A stretch of DNA of 64,000 nt, taken from the IMG/VR virus record IMGVR_UViG_3300042691_039133, positions 1 through 64,000 of that record; one strand, given 5' to 3'. The DNA is from a virus. Of the stretch, positions 39,874 through 48,496 are shown piece after piece (the stretch's first letter is position 1; each line of letters begins with the position of its first letter). The translations under genes and the position numbers were made by a program. Under the pieces are notes generated by a model. That model did not search any database. It worked only from the letters and a program-made list of their open reading frames with translations, and was not told the origin of the DNA.

Positions 39874-42165
39874 ATGTCTTTTAGCTACACCTCTAAATTC
39901 GTCCAAATTAATTCATATCTATTGATGGAATATAGATATGCAGATCAGCCTAACCCAGAAACTAGATTTACGACCGATGTTGGATATGATAAGTTAATAA
40001 ATGGATTTATTTCGGATTCCGTTCAAATATTTAATCCCCCTGCTGATTCTTCAATAACTAATAATACACCAAATAATAGTGTAGTTAAAATATCCGATTC
40101 ATCATATGTTTCTTTAGATTCAAATTCAATAATTCCCTTTAATGATTTTTCGGAGAAATTAACGAATACCGTAGATCTTCCGATAGTTTTCCCTTCTAAT
40201 CTTTCTGTTGTATATGATAGCATTAGATATCATATAAGAGCAGGATATAATTTAAATAATATAGACGGATTAATAGTAGGAGTAGGATTTCCAGACCAAA
40301 ATGGAAATTATGTAACTGTATCCCAAATTCTAATACAAAAAGGAACTAATCAAGATTATGATTTTAACCCAAGTCCGATAACTATAGGATCTGCTATATA
40401 TGATAAATATTTAGAAATTAAAGTTCCTAATCTCAAGGACATGAACGATAAATATCTCGTTGCTTCTGATTTCTTTAAACCAAGTACTTTAGCAGGACTT
40501 ATCAGTCAAAGTGGTAAAGGATTTATATACGGAGCTCCTTTAAGAATTACTTTTGATGAGGTACAAAATATAGATACTTATAATGGGTATAATAGGTATA
40601 ACACATCTAATATAGCATTATTATCTTTAGAACAAGAAGACCCTTTTTCCAATATAGGAGCAACCATAAAAGAATCGGACCAAGGTCAATTTTTCGAGTA
40701 TTATGCAACAGACAATGAAGGGTTTATTGAAGATTTTATACTTTTTCAAAATTCTATAGGAAATAGCTATTTTATATCTCACCAAATACAGGTTTTAGAA
40801 CAAATAGGAGCTTCTTTCATAGAGACTTCCCGGTTCGAAAGTATACAGACCACAGCATATGATGTTCCAAATTTCTATAGACCTATAGTTAGAAATTCAG
40901 GAGTGGCTGCAAGTTTTACCCTTAGGTATATAATGTCTTTGGTAAACAATAAAGATCAGTCTAGAGTAATAAGAATAGGATCCTATACGTCTCCTAATCC
41001 TTCTGAGTGGGGAGTTAATATCACTCCGATTAGACTTTCTAGTTTTCCCCAGGTTCAAAAAATATACAATAAAGTTTATGGACAGCAGAACCTACTTAAC
41101 GAGAATGCAGCTTATCCAGTAAAAATAATAGAAAGACTAAAATACATAAACAATATAATAGATCAAAATTTAGTAAATAGCTCATTTAGAAATCTTACAG
41201 TTTCAAACGGGGCTTCGCAGTCCCAGGATACTACTTCGGATACTACTGCTTTAGGATTTGGAAAAGTTTATATAGATGTTTCTCCTTTTCAGAATTTATA
41301 TAAATTTAAATTTGTCCAAAAAGTAAAACAAAATGGGACTGAAAATATTTTGCCATTAGATCTTACAACTTTAGGAATTCTTAGAATGTCTTTTATATTA
41401 AAAAAAGGGGAAAAATTAAACGTAAATGGGGTTACGAATAATTCTTTAGCGAATCCTTCAAAGGGAGAAGTTTTATTTAGAATAGACGAATCCGTTTCTA
41501 GTAGAATATTATTACTGACGGATAAGAGATTTTTTATAACTCTAGGTCCACAAATTCAAAGTCCGTCAAACTCTTTAGATCTTAATAGATCTTTAAATGT
41601 AGAAGAAAGGATAAATTCTTCGTCTAAAAAAGGTATCAAATCAAGAATATCAGAGAGGGCTAATATTCTAAATCAAGTAAGATCCCAATCTTCCTCCGAC
41701 GATAATAATAATTCTGTTCTCTACTGGGGATATTGGAAAGCTTCCGGGGATAGTGAACCTTCATCGCCTATAGACATTTCTCCTGAACAAGAAATAGTAA
41801 GACCTGTTTTACAAAGACCGATAAATGCTCCTTCTAAATCCCCAGCAAAACCTTCTATTAATTTGCTGAGCCCTGCTTCTAAACCAGATAGTACACTGGG
41901 AAATAGCGGATTCAATCAATCTCAGGCGGGAATAAACTTAACTAATTCTATAATATCAGAGATAAAGAATATACTTATCGAAAATTCAAGCACCCTGAAC
42001 CTAAATACTATAAATACCCAACTGGTAGATTTATATTCCAAATATCCTCAGGTTACAAAAGATAAATTTTTAGGGGATTATGATAAAGCAACAAATGGTG
42101 GAATTACAGGGTATACTCCTTCGAATATATCTAACATAAAATCCAAACTTAGTAACCAAATATAA
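39874..42165 (+). CDS. Large virion protein upstream of tube-like gene, unknown
   Basis: The protein has 763 aa. Residues 1-~130 are beta-rich (KFVQINSYLLMEYRYADQPN). A jelly-roll-like middle (~residues 100-430) contains SIRYHIRAGYNLNN and FIYGAPLRITFDEVQ. Residues ~470-540 contain a further beta domain (GKVYIDVSPFQNLYKFKFV). From ~570 there is a disordered Ser/Pro/Asn-rich linker, including RPVLQRPINAPSKSPAKPS, and a final small helical domain (~690-763). It has no recognised enzyme motif. Its position directly before a tube-fold gene (3 bp) makes a tail or neck component likely. Confidence 0.5.
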   Translation: MSFSYTSKFVQINSYLLMEYRYADQPNPETRFTTDVGYDKLINGFISDSVQIFNPPADSSITNNTPNNSVVKISDSSYVSLDSNSIIPFNDFSEKLTNTVDLPIVFPSNLSVVYDSIRYHIRAGYNLNNIDGLIVGVGFPDQNGNYVTVSQILIQKGTNQDYDFNPSPITIGSAIYDKYLEIKVPNLKDMNDKYLVASDFFKPSTLAGLISQSGKGFIYGAPLRITFDEVQNIDTYNGYNRYNTSNIALLSLEQEDPFSNIGATIKESDQGQFFEYYATDNEGFIEDFILFQNSIGNSYFISHQIQVLEQIGASFIETSRFESIQTTAYDVPNFYRPIVRNSGVAASFTLRYIMSLVNNKDQSRVIRIGSYTSPNPSEWGVNITPIRLSSFPQVQKIYNKVYGQQNLLNENAAYPVKIIERLKYINNIIDQNLVNSSFRNLTVSNGASQSQDTTSDTTALGFGKVYIDVSPFQNLYKFKFVQKVKQNGTENILPLDLTTLGILRMSFILKKGEKLNVNGVTNNSLANPSKGEVLFRIDESVSSRILLLTDKRFFITLGPQIQSPSNSLDLNRSLNVEERINSSSKKGIKSRISERANILNQVRSQSSSDDNNNSVLYWGYWKASGDSEPSSPIDISPEQEIVRPVLQRPINAPSKSPAKPSINLLSPASKPDSTLGNSGFNQSQAGINLTNSIISEIKNILIENSSTLNLNTINTQLVDLYSKYPQVTKDKFLGDYDKATNGGITGYTPSNISNIKSKLSNQI

Positions 42166-42168
42166 TAA

Positions 42169-42714
42169 ATGATTTTAAATCCAAGAGGAAATAGCTTTTA
42201 TTTTAACTTCCCTAGGGGATTTTTCCCGACGAGGGTTACAGAAAAATATTTACCTTATATAAAAAAACAGCCAATTCCATTTGATACTGTGGATCAGTAT
42301 ATAAATAGTACTATACAGTCGGTTTCTTTTCCTAGTTTAGCCTTGGATTCTGTAGAACAAGTAAGAAAATTAGGAAAGAAAATTGCATATAAAGGATCTA
42401 ATCCAGTTCAAGATCTATTTAGTAAAGAATTTAGCATCAATATGAAAATGACTGACGGATTTATGAGCTATTGGATAATGCTAGATACCATATTAGATTT
42501 TGTAAATTTTTCAAATCCTGATGTCTTCTTGGTGAATCTTCCTATAAGAATAATGGATAGTCAGGGAGGAATAGTAGCTTCTGTTGTTTTTCAAGAAGTT
42601 CTTTTTACTTCCTTTGGGGAAATAGAACTTAATTACACTTCAAACAATCCTCAATTTTCTGCATTCTCTGTTGGCTTTAAATGTAATTATCTGGATATAA
42701 AAATGGAGATATGA
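42169..42714 (+). CDS. Tail-tube-fold protein (gp19/gp54-like)
   Basis: The protein has 181 aa (T4 gp19 is 163 aa). The tube pattern is visible: STIQSVSFPSLALDSVEQV (residues ~46-64), a central strand-helix with FSKEFSINMKMTDGFMSYW (~84-102), then RIMDSQGGIVASVVFQEVLF and the final GEIELNYTSNNPQFSAFSV. In gp19-family proteins the last strand follows a 'lDw.s.nneIqtFeVtf' sequence much like this. It could be the tube protein itself or a tube initiator/terminator such as gp54. No second tube gene is seen in the window. The 3' end overlaps the next gene by 4 bp. Confidence 0.6.
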   Translation: MILNPRGNSFYFNFPRGFFPTRVTEKYLPYIKKQPIPFDTVDQYINSTIQSVSFPSLALDSVEQVRKLGKKIAYKGSNPVQDLFSKEFSINMKMTDGFMSYWIMLDTILDFVNFSNPDVFLVNLPIRIMDSQGGIVASVVFQEVLFTSFGEIELNYTSNNPQFSAFSVGFKCNYLDIKMEI

Positions 42715-43094
42715 CCGAAGAAGAAGAATTAAAATCATTTAAAAGTTTATTGGACATCAGAAAATATCCCTATGAAGAAGAGGGAGAGATTTTAATAATT
42801 ACTGGGCATTCAAGTGTGGATTTACAAGATATTAATTATATCCCAAAAAATGTTTGTTTCTCTAATAGAGGATTTGTTCATCTGGAAAAATTAATTCTCC
42901 CGGAAAACACAGTATTTAGAAATGAGGGAAACATATATTTAAATGATTTAATAGGACTTTCTAAAGGGGTTAGATTCGAAAATTACAATTATTTTCTATA
43001 TGCTAACGATTTTTTCTTTTTAACAACAGTAACTATCCCTGAGATTTCTTCTCAAAGGATAATTAATTGCTACATCAAACAAATATACGGATAA
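42711..43094 (+). CDS. Small LRR-like repeat protein, paralogue A
   Basis: The protein has 127 aa. After a charged helix (residues 1-20) come repeats of ~20-22 residues: SVDLQDINYIPKNVCFSNRG, VHLEKLILPENTVFRNEG and IYLNDLIGLSKGVRFEN. The pattern 'V.L..L..IP..v.F.N.G' predicts a small leucine-rich or beta-solenoid array. The same repeat occurs in the 167-aa protein at 60141. The start overlaps the tube-like gene by 4 bp (ATGA). It is probably a protein-binding element; the partner is unknown. Confidence 0.55.
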   Translation: MTEEEELKSFKSLLDIRKYPYEEEGEILIITGHSSVDLQDINYIPKNVCFSNRGFVHLEKLILPENTVFRNEGNIYLNDLIGLSKGVRFENYNYFLYANDFFFLTTVTIPEISSQRIINCYIKQIYG

Positions 43095-43109
43095 AAATAT
43101 TTTAAAAAA

Positions 43110-43117
43110 GATATATA
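43110..43117 (+). promoter_or_regulatory. RATATATAR motif (candidate late promoter)
   Basis: GATATATA followed by A lies 18 bp before the ATG at 43136, in a 41-bp gap. Confidence 0.45.
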
Positions 43118-43135
43118 AACTAAAAAATAATAATT

Positions 43136-43372
43136 ATGAGAACTTTTACGGAATTGAAGGAAATTAATGAAATGAAGTACGGTCAACCACTTTATAGTGC
43201 AAAAGACCAAATGAAAAATGCTCTAATAGCAGCTTCAGGTAACGATCAAAGAGTCTTAAATGATTTGGTAGATTGTCTTTCTGACCAACAAATGAAAGCT
43301 TGCTTTGATAAGTTGTCTAAAGAGTACGGTTACACTGGAAGTGTAGGACAAAAAGAATCTGCTGATCTATAA
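43136..43372 (+). CDS. Small protein with capsid-targeting-like leader
   Basis: The protein has 78 aa. The N-terminus MRTFTELKEINE resembles the T4 capsid-targeting sequence (MKTYQEFIAE), with I-N-E as a possible gp21-type [LI]xE cleavage site after residue 12. The remaining ~65 residues are helical and polar (DQMKNALIAASGNDQRVLND). It has its own candidate late promoter. It could be an internal head protein. The next gene, a RuvC-like resolvase, begins 9 bp after its stop. Confidence 0.5.
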   Translation: MRTFTELKEINEMKYGQPLYSAKDQMKNALIAASGNDQRVLNDLVDCLSDQQMKACFDKLSKEYGYTGSVGQKESADL

Positions 43373-43381
43373 TAACTTTTC

Positions 43382-44038
43382 ATGAATTTAGTCGGGATAG
43401 ATTTTTCGATCAATTCCCCTTCTTTTTGTTGTCTTAAAGGCAATAAGTATATTTGGGGGTCTTTGACAAGATCGGACAGAACAGAAGAATCTCTTAAAAA
43501 GAATTCTAAAAAGCCATTCGCAATTCTTGGCGATATGGAGAATTTAAGATTTATTTTTTTGGATAAAAAAGAACTCCCCTCGGAATATTCCGAAAGGGAA
43601 AGGGTAAAAATAGAATATTTTTTAGAAATAGTTGATAATCTATGGGATGCAATTTCTAAGGAGATAGGGGATGAACCATTTAAGGTGGCTATGGAAGGTC
43701 TTAGCTTTTCTTCAAATGGTAATTCTCTTGTTGATATAGCAATGGCTACTGCTCTACTAAGAGAAAGAATCATCAATTCTATAGGAGTGGAAAATTTTCA
43801 TGTTTTTTCTCCCACATCAATTAAAAAGTTTGCAGTAAAGGGAAATGCCAAAAAGGATGAACTTTACCATGCTTTGGTTGATTTAAAAGAGGAGGGAACT
43901 AATATGAATGAATTGACCCAAATACTGGAACAAAATCGGGAGGAGTGGATAACTCCAAAGAAAGTAGTAAATAAACCGGTAGATGATATAGTAGATGCAA
44001 CTTGGATTCTTTTATTTTTAAAAAATAATTTAAAATAA
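43382..44038 (+). CDS. RuvC-like Holliday junction resolvase
   Basis: The protein has 218 aa with an RNase H-like fold. The first strand (VGIDFSINSPS) supplies D7. AMEGLSFSSNGNS gives E105, followed by the helix LVDIAMATALLRERI. SPTSIKKFAVKGNAKKDE matches the RuvC 'P...K....G.G.A.K' region. VDDIVDATWIL gives the C-terminal acidic pair (D202, D205). These are the four catalytic positions of RuvC, which resolves branched DNA with two metal ions. T4 uses the unrelated endonuclease VII (gp49) for this job. It lies beside the SSB and primase genes, and branch resolution before packaging is the likely role. Confidence 0.8.
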   Translation: MNLVGIDFSINSPSFCCLKGNKYIWGSLTRSDRTEESLKKNSKKPFAILGDMENLRFIFLDKKELPSEYSERERVKIEYFLEIVDNLWDAISKEIGDEPFKVAMEGLSFSSNGNSLVDIAMATALLRERIINSIGVENFHVFSPTSIKKFAVKGNAKKDELYHALVDLKEEGTNMNELTQILEQNREEWITPKKVVNKPVDDIVDATWILLFLKNNLK

Positions 44039-44064
44039 TCGGAAATATTTTTCTGATTTTAGTG

Positions 44065-44070
44065 TATAAT
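44065..44070 (+). promoter_or_regulatory. Possible -10 box for the SSB gene
   Basis: TATAAT lies 34 bp before the ATG at 44105 in a 66-bp gap. There is no RATATATAR motif here, consistent with a different expression class for the replication genes. No convincing -35 is seen. The imperfect inverted repeat TCGGAAATATTTTTCTGA at 44039-44056 just upstream could be a weak terminator of the resolvase gene. Confidence 0.35.
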
Positions 44071-44104
44071 TTATGTATTAATTTAAAAATTTAAAAAAAC
44101 AATT

Positions 44105-45124
44105 ATGGAAAATTTGGACATCTTTAATTTAAGCGCAGATTCTTTAGTAACTAAAGTAAATGCAAAATCTGAAAAGGATTTGGAATTTTATAAACCATAT
44201 CCTGAAAATGGGAAAGACGGGGTTTATAAATCTTTAATCCGTTTTGTTCCTAATCCGGTAGATCCGGCTAAATCTAAAATCCACAAATATTATGTTTACT
44301 TGAATGATCCGGTTTCCGGAGAATCATTTCCTGTAGACTGTCCTTCGACTGTGGGTAAAAAATCAATCGTAAAAGATCTTTTCTGGAAACTTAAAAATTC
44401 TCATTCTGCAGCAGATCAAGAATTAGCTAAGTCTTTTTCTAGAAAAGAAGATTTTTATGCTTTGATTCAAATAGTTCAGGATAAAAATTCACCTGAATTA
44501 GAAGGAAAGATTATGATTTTTAAGTTTGGTAAAAAACTTAATGACATGATCGAAGCACAATTAAAACCAGAATACGGGGACCCTTCAAATCCATTTGATT
44601 TATTTAACGGTAGAGAATTTGCTATCCAAGTAAGAAAGGTTGGGGAATGGAACAATTATGATCTTTGCTCTTTTGTTGGAAACCCATCTCCTATCAAAAT
44701 CGAAGGAATTCCTATGGAAAGAAGCGAAGGAGATATGAAAAAGATCGTTGATTATCTTAACAATGGTCCTAAGAATTTATCTTCTTTCGATTATAAGGAT
44801 TGGGACGATTCTACAACTCAAAGAGTTATGTCGGTGATTAGAAATTCTGTTCCCGAAGGAAGATTAGTTAATGAAGTTATTGGAGGAGTTTCTTCTGCAC
44901 CTTCTACTCCATCTAATAATTCTTACACTTCTCCGGTACAATCTTATACATCACAATCGGAGTCTGCTCCTAGAACTCAGGCTACTTCCGAACAAATATC
45001 GGATTTTAATAACTTCTACAGCGAAGCATCTAATACAAAATCAGCTTCAGATAACACGACAGAAGCTTCTCCTAATAGCTCAGGAGGAATATCTTCTCTA
45101 GATGATCTTTACGCAGATCTTTAA
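44105..45124 (+). CDS. 32: Single-stranded DNA-binding protein, T4 gp32-like
   Basis: The protein has 339 aa (T4 gp32 is 301 aa). The OB-fold core aligns with T4: ENGKDGVYKSLIRFVPNP (residues ~34-52), SPELEGKIMIFKFGKKLND (~128-146) and NGREFAIQVRKVGEWNNYD (~168-186). The C-terminal ~70 residues are a Ser/Thr-rich linker with the acidic tip SSLDDLYADL, equivalent to T4 DLDDLLNDL, which recruits partner proteins. The His/Cys zinc site of T4 gp32 is absent: only one Cys (in FPVDCPSTVGK) lies in that region. A strong terminator follows. gp32 coats ssDNA for replication and UvsX/UvsY-dependent recombination. Confidence 0.85.
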   Translation: MENLDIFNLSADSLVTKVNAKSEKDLEFYKPYPENGKDGVYKSLIRFVPNPVDPAKSKIHKYYVYLNDPVSGESFPVDCPSTVGKKSIVKDLFWKLKNSHSAADQELAKSFSRKEDFYALIQIVQDKNSPELEGKIMIFKFGKKLNDMIEAQLKPEYGDPSNPFDLFNGREFAIQVRKVGEWNNYDLCSFVGNPSPIKIEGIPMERSEGDMKKIVDYLNNGPKNLSSFDYKDWDDSTTQRVMSVIRNSVPEGRLVNEVIGGVSSAPSTPSNNSYTSPVQSYTSQSESAPRTQATSEQISDFNNFYSEASNTKSASDNTTEASPNSSGGISSLDDLYADL

Positions 45125-45140
45125 TAGATAAAAAATAACT

Positions 45141-45167
45141 AAAGGCAGCTTTTAAGCTGCCTTTTTT
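45141..45167 (+). terminator. Rho-independent terminator after the SSB gene
   Basis: An 11-bp perfect stem, AAAGGCAGCTT / AAGCTGCCTTT, with a very short T-rich loop is followed by a T run. It is the clearest terminator in the first 60 kb and lets SSB be expressed at its own level. Confidence 0.85.
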
Positions 45168-45179
45168 ATCCTAAATAGA

Positions 45180-46241
45180 ATGGAAGCTTCAAGAATTGAA
45201 GAATTAGTTTCGGGTGTTCTGAGAAAAGAATTTTCCGATTTTCCTCTAAAACAGAATATATCTAAATCTTTAAATAGATTAAATATAGCATGTCCTTACT
45301 GCGGAGACAGTAAGAATCCAAGAAAGAAAAGAGGTAATTTTTATCTGGATACTCTCACCTATAAATGTTATAATGGAGGATGTGGGGTATTTAAAGATTC
45401 GATCTCTTTCTTTAAAGATTTTGGTCTTTATGGTAGTTTATCTGGGGGAGAAAAGAAAGAAATTTCTCAAATATTAGAGGAGAACAAAAGTAAGAAAAAT
45501 AATTCTTATGGAAAAATAGATTTTTCTTATTTTATAGATAATGATTTTAATTCGGTTTTAATAGACCGAAATGACTTTTGTAGATCTTTAAATCTAGTAA
45601 ATGTCGAGGATTCCAAGATACTGGTTTATATAAAGAGAAGACACCAGTCTCCCGATTCTAGATTTGCATGGGATCCTAAAAAAGAAAGAATATTTCTTTT
45701 CAATTTAACTCCGGATAATAAAATAATGGGTTTACAAATTAGAAATATGAATTCTATAAAAGGATCTTCTAAATACCTTACGTATAGACTAAGCGGGATT
45801 TATTCTAAATTGCTCGGAATAAATGACGAATCCATAATAGGGAAAGCTCAAAAAGTTGATCCGGTTTCCCATGTTTTTGGACTTGGGTTTTTAGATTTCG
45901 GAAAGGACATAACCATATTTGAGGGACCAATGGATTCCTGGATTTGGGGGAATTCCGTAGGACTTTGCTCTATAGAAAATAGATTTCCTTTTGGGGTTAA
46001 TAATTTAAGGTATTGGTATGACTGGGATAATGCAGGTATATCTAAATCCATAGAACTTTTGGGCGAAGGAAAAATGGTATTTAACTGGGGAAAATTTCTG
46101 GAAGAGCACGAAATAACGAAGAATAAAAAATGGGATCTTAATGATTTAGTAATACATTTAAGATCTTCAGGAAAGAAGATAAAAAGATTTGATAATTATT
46201 TTACTAAAGATGTACTGGACCTTAGATATTTTGTCAGGTGA
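45180..46241 (+). CDS. 61: DNA primase, T4 gp61-like
   Basis: The protein has 353 aa (T4 gp61 is 342 aa). An N-terminal zinc ribbon has C38-P-Y-C41 and C63-x4-C68 (CPYCGDSKNPRK, YKCYNGGCGVF). A TOPRIM-type catalytic part follows: DITIFEGPMDSW (E248) and WYDWDNAGI (D281, D283), with KKERIFLFNLTPDNKIMGLQ as the preceding strands. It makes RNA primers for lagging-strand synthesis with the gp41-type helicase, which is not in this window. Its 3' end overlaps the next small gene. Gene identity is strongly supported by the motif order. Confidence 0.85.
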   Translation: MEASRIEELVSGVLRKEFSDFPLKQNISKSLNRLNIACPYCGDSKNPRKKRGNFYLDTLTYKCYNGGCGVFKDSISFFKDFGLYGSLSGGEKKEISQILEENKSKKNNSYGKIDFSYFIDNDFNSVLIDRNDFCRSLNLVNVEDSKILVYIKRRHQSPDSRFAWDPKKERIFLFNLTPDNKIMGLQIRNMNSIKGSSKYLTYRLSGIYSKLLGINDESIIGKAQKVDPVSHVFGLGFLDFGKDITIFEGPMDSWIWGNSVGLCSIENRFPFGVNNLRYWYDWDNAGISKSIELLGEGKMVFNWGKFLEEHEITKNKKWDLNDLVIHLRSSGKKIKRFDNYFTKDVLDLRYFVR

Positions 46242-46476
46242 GGATCCTTCTATTACGGAGGATAAAACTCATTCATGGGAAAAAGAATTAATTGATGATT
46301 CTTCTCCTAAATTAAAATTTCCTTTAAAGATCAAAGAAGATCCGCTAGAAGGGGAAACTATAGAGTTTAAGGATCCTATAATAAAAGAACCAGTTCCAAA
46401 GAAAAAGGAAATGGACAAATCTTTTAAAGTGGTAGAAACTAAAAAGAATAAAAAGAACAATAAAAACTTATTTTAA
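46189..46476 (+). CDS. Small acidic/basic protein between primase and UvsY
   Basis: The protein has 95 aa from the ATG at 46189, which overlaps the primase by 53 bp. ATG 46210 and TTG 46231 (giving MSGEDPSITED) are alternative starts; the first ~20 residues look untypical, so a later start is likely. The middle is acidic (EDPLEGETIEFKDP) and the end is Lys-rich, finishing KNNKNLF. The last residues resemble a short hydrophobic clamp-binding peptide, which is only a suggestion. Its 3' end shares TAATG with the UvsY gene. Position between replication genes hints at a replication or late-transcription accessory role. Confidence 0.45.
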   Translation: MIIILLKMYWTLDILSGEDPSITEDKTHSWEKELIDDSSPKLKFPLKIKEDPLEGETIEFKDPIIKEPVPKKKEMDKSFKVVETKKNKKNNKNLF

Positions 46477-46919
46477 TGTCGGACGATAAAGTAGATTTTA
46501 GGAAAATATTCGAGCAGGAGAGATTCGAATGGAAGGAAAAAATTCAAGTAATTTCTCTTCAGCTAAAAGATATAAAAACTGTAGCAAATGCTCAGATTGA
46601 TCTTTTTACTCAAAGACAAATTCTTCTAGAGTATAGCTATAAATTAGCTTCGATTATAGCTAGACTTAATTCTAGATACAGAACAGAAAGAAATAAAAAG
46701 ACTAAAGACTATTCGGAAAATTCAAATTTTAGATACGGAGCTAACGAGATAAAAACCCTAGTTGAAGGCGATCTTTCTGAGATAGTAGAAAAATTAGAGC
46801 TAGTAGAGGGACATAGAAAATTTATAGATCAAACAGTTCAAACGGTAGATCACATGCTTTATGGTATAAAAAGTCGGATTTCTCTTGAAGACTATTTGAG
46901 GGGATCTACTGTAAAATAA
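46476..46919 (+). CDS. uvsY: Recombination mediator UvsY-like
   Basis: The protein has 147 aa (T4 UvsY is 137 aa). It aligns with T4 UvsY over the C-terminal half: LLEYSYKLASIIARLNSRY, then FRYGANEIKTLVEGD (T4 has RYEKSEMKTVL), and MLYGIKSRISLEDYLRG (T4 has LDAIKSRGFAIKHIQDMRA). It is helical throughout. UvsY loads the UvsX recombinase on gp32-covered ssDNA. The gene directly precedes uvsW, the same adjacency as in T4, which strengthens the call. The start overlaps the preceding stop (TAATG). No uvsX is in the window. Confidence 0.75.
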   Translation: MSDDKVDFRKIFEQERFEWKEKIQVISLQLKDIKTVANAQIDLFTQRQILLEYSYKLASIIARLNSRYRTERNKKTKDYSENSNFRYGANEIKTLVEGDLSEIVEKLELVEGHRKFIDQTVQTVDHMLYGIKSRISLEDYLRGSTVK

Positions 46920-46925
46920 TATATA
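46918..46925 (+). promoter_or_regulatory. RATATATAR motif before uvsW
   Basis: AATATATA followed by A lies 4 bp before the ATG at 46930 and overlaps the uvsY stop. In T4, uvsW is a late gene; a late-type box here would fit, but the overlap makes coincidence possible. Confidence 0.35.
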
Positions 46926-46929
46926 ACCC

Positions 46930-48471
46930 ATGCTAAGATTTCAGATTTCTGACGACGAACAGTGGATGATTCTTTTAGATTTTGAGGATGAAGTGGAAAA
47001 GAAGCAGATTGAAATCTCTTTGACTAAAAAAATTCACAATTTTTATTTTCATCCATTAGTTAAAAAAAAGCTGTGGGACGGATCAATTTGTTTCATAGAA
47101 AAGAAGGGGGGATTTTGGAAAATACCTATAGGTCTTTGGAGAGAAGTTCTCCAGATAGGAGAAGAATATTCCATTAAAATAGAGATAAATGGTTTAGATA
47201 GAATAATCTTAAAAGATCTAACACTGGAAGATTTTACCCAATGGATTAATAAATTTTTCGAAGGCGGTATAGGAGGAGATCCTGAAAAAATGCCAAGGGA
47301 TTATCAAATAGAAACAGCTTGGAAAATAATTAAATATAGGTACTCCATAAGCGAAGTTGCCACCTCTAGTGGTAAAACCTTAATCTCTTTCATGATACTT
47401 GCGTACCTCAAATCTATGGGGCTAATACGTAAGTATTTGATGATAGTTCCTACTACAAATTTAGTATTTCAGGGAAATGATGATTTTATAGATTACGGTC
47501 TAGATAAATTGGAGGGATCTAGAGTTCAACAAATAGGGGGAGGTAGTAAATTAAGAGGGGATTGTGATGTTATAATAGGAACCTTTCAATCTCTAGTTAA
47601 AAAGGAGGCTGATTTTTTTGAAGAGGTAGATGCTGTTTTTATAGACGAAGCTCATTATACTAATTCCAATTCGATCAAGAAGATAGTTTCTAAGTGTATG
47701 CATGCTAAATGGAGATACGGACTAACCGGAACTCTAACAAAAAGAGGAACTGCAGATCATCTTACCATACAGCAATTCCTTGGTCCTTTGATCATGGAGA
47801 TATCCCCGAATTTTTTATTCCAAAATAATTATGCAACCCCAGTTTATGTAAAAGTTGTTATTATGGATTGGCTAGATCAGGAATATAAAGAAAAGCTTGC
47901 AGATCTAAAATTAAACACCAACAATCTAGAGGGAAATGACGTTTATAATCTCGAAAGAAAACTAGTAATTGAAAGTAAAATAAGGTTAAATTACGTTGTC
48001 GATTTTATATCTAGAACTTCTAAGAATTCTTTAGTTCTTTTCCAATCGGTAAAAGACGAATATGGAAAAAATATTTGGAATCTCTTAAGAGAAAAAACTT
48101 CGGATAAAGAAGTGTTTTATGTTGATGGGGACACGTCAGAAAATCTAAGAGAAGAATATAAATCTAGAATGTCGAAAGGAGAAAATAAAATTCTTATAGC
48201 TACCTACGGAACATTCTCTACTGGAATATCTATAAATAATCTCCATAATATATTTCTTGTTGAATCCTATAAAAGTGAGGTTTTAATAAAACAAAGTCTA
48301 GGAAGAGGAATGAGAAAGATGGAAGGGAAAGAGAGTGTTAATATAATAGATTTTGTTGATGATTTTAGTGTTTCTAAATATCAAAATTATCTGATGAAAC
48401 ATAGTCTTGCTAGAATTGAGATATACAAAAAAGAACAATTTCCCTATAAGATATACAAAGTAAAATTATAA
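46930..48471 (+). CDS. uvsW: RNA/DNA helicase UvsW-like
   Basis: The protein has 513 aa (T4 UvsW is 503 aa). An N-terminal UvsW-type nucleic-acid-binding domain (~residues 1-115) includes PLVKKKLWDGSICF. Superfamily 2 helicase motifs follow: PRDYQIETAWK (Q-like/Ia), TSSGKT (145-150, Walker A), PTTNLV, IIGTFQSL, DEAH (239-242), YGLTGTLTKRG (motif III), FSTGISI and QSLGRGMRK (motif VI). UvsW unwinds R-loops and branched DNA and switches T4 from origin- to recombination-dependent replication. It follows uvsY as in T4. All catalytic motifs are intact. Confidence 0.9.
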   Translation: MLRFQISDDEQWMILLDFEDEVEKKQIEISLTKKIHNFYFHPLVKKKLWDGSICFIEKKGGFWKIPIGLWREVLQIGEEYSIKIEINGLDRIILKDLTLEDFTQWINKFFEGGIGGDPEKMPRDYQIETAWKIIKYRYSISEVATSSGKTLISFMILAYLKSMGLIRKYLMIVPTTNLVFQGNDDFIDYGLDKLEGSRVQQIGGGSKLRGDCDVIIGTFQSLVKKEADFFEEVDAVFIDEAHYTNSNSIKKIVSKCMHAKWRYGLTGTLTKRGTADHLTIQQFLGPLIMEISPNFLFQNNYATPVYVKVVIMDWLDQEYKEKLADLKLNTNNLEGNDVYNLERKLVIESKIRLNYVVDFISRTSKNSLVLFQSVKDEYGKNIWNLLREKTSDKEVFYVDGDTSENLREEYKSRMSKGENKILIATYGTFSTGISINNLHNIFLVESYKSEVLIKQSLGRGMRKMEGKESVNIIDFVDDFSVSKYQNYLMKHSLARIEIYKKEQFPYKIYKVKL

Positions 48472-48477
48472 TTTTTG

Positions 48478-48485
48478 AATATATA
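48478..48485 (+). promoter_or_regulatory. RATATATAR motif before thioredoxin
   Basis: AATATATA followed by A lies 11 bp before the ATG at 48497, in a 25-bp gap. Confidence 0.4.
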
Positions 48486-48496
48486 AAAATAAAACA

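Noticed and set aside
43330-43776. 148-aa open frame on the - strand across the resolvase gene
   Set aside because: The + strand frame carries RuvC catalytic residues; the antisense frame has no motif and spans a gene boundary.
44871-45101. 76-aa + strand frame inside the SSB gene
   Set aside because: It is Leu/His-rich and arises from the Ser/Thr-rich linker of the SSB in another frame.
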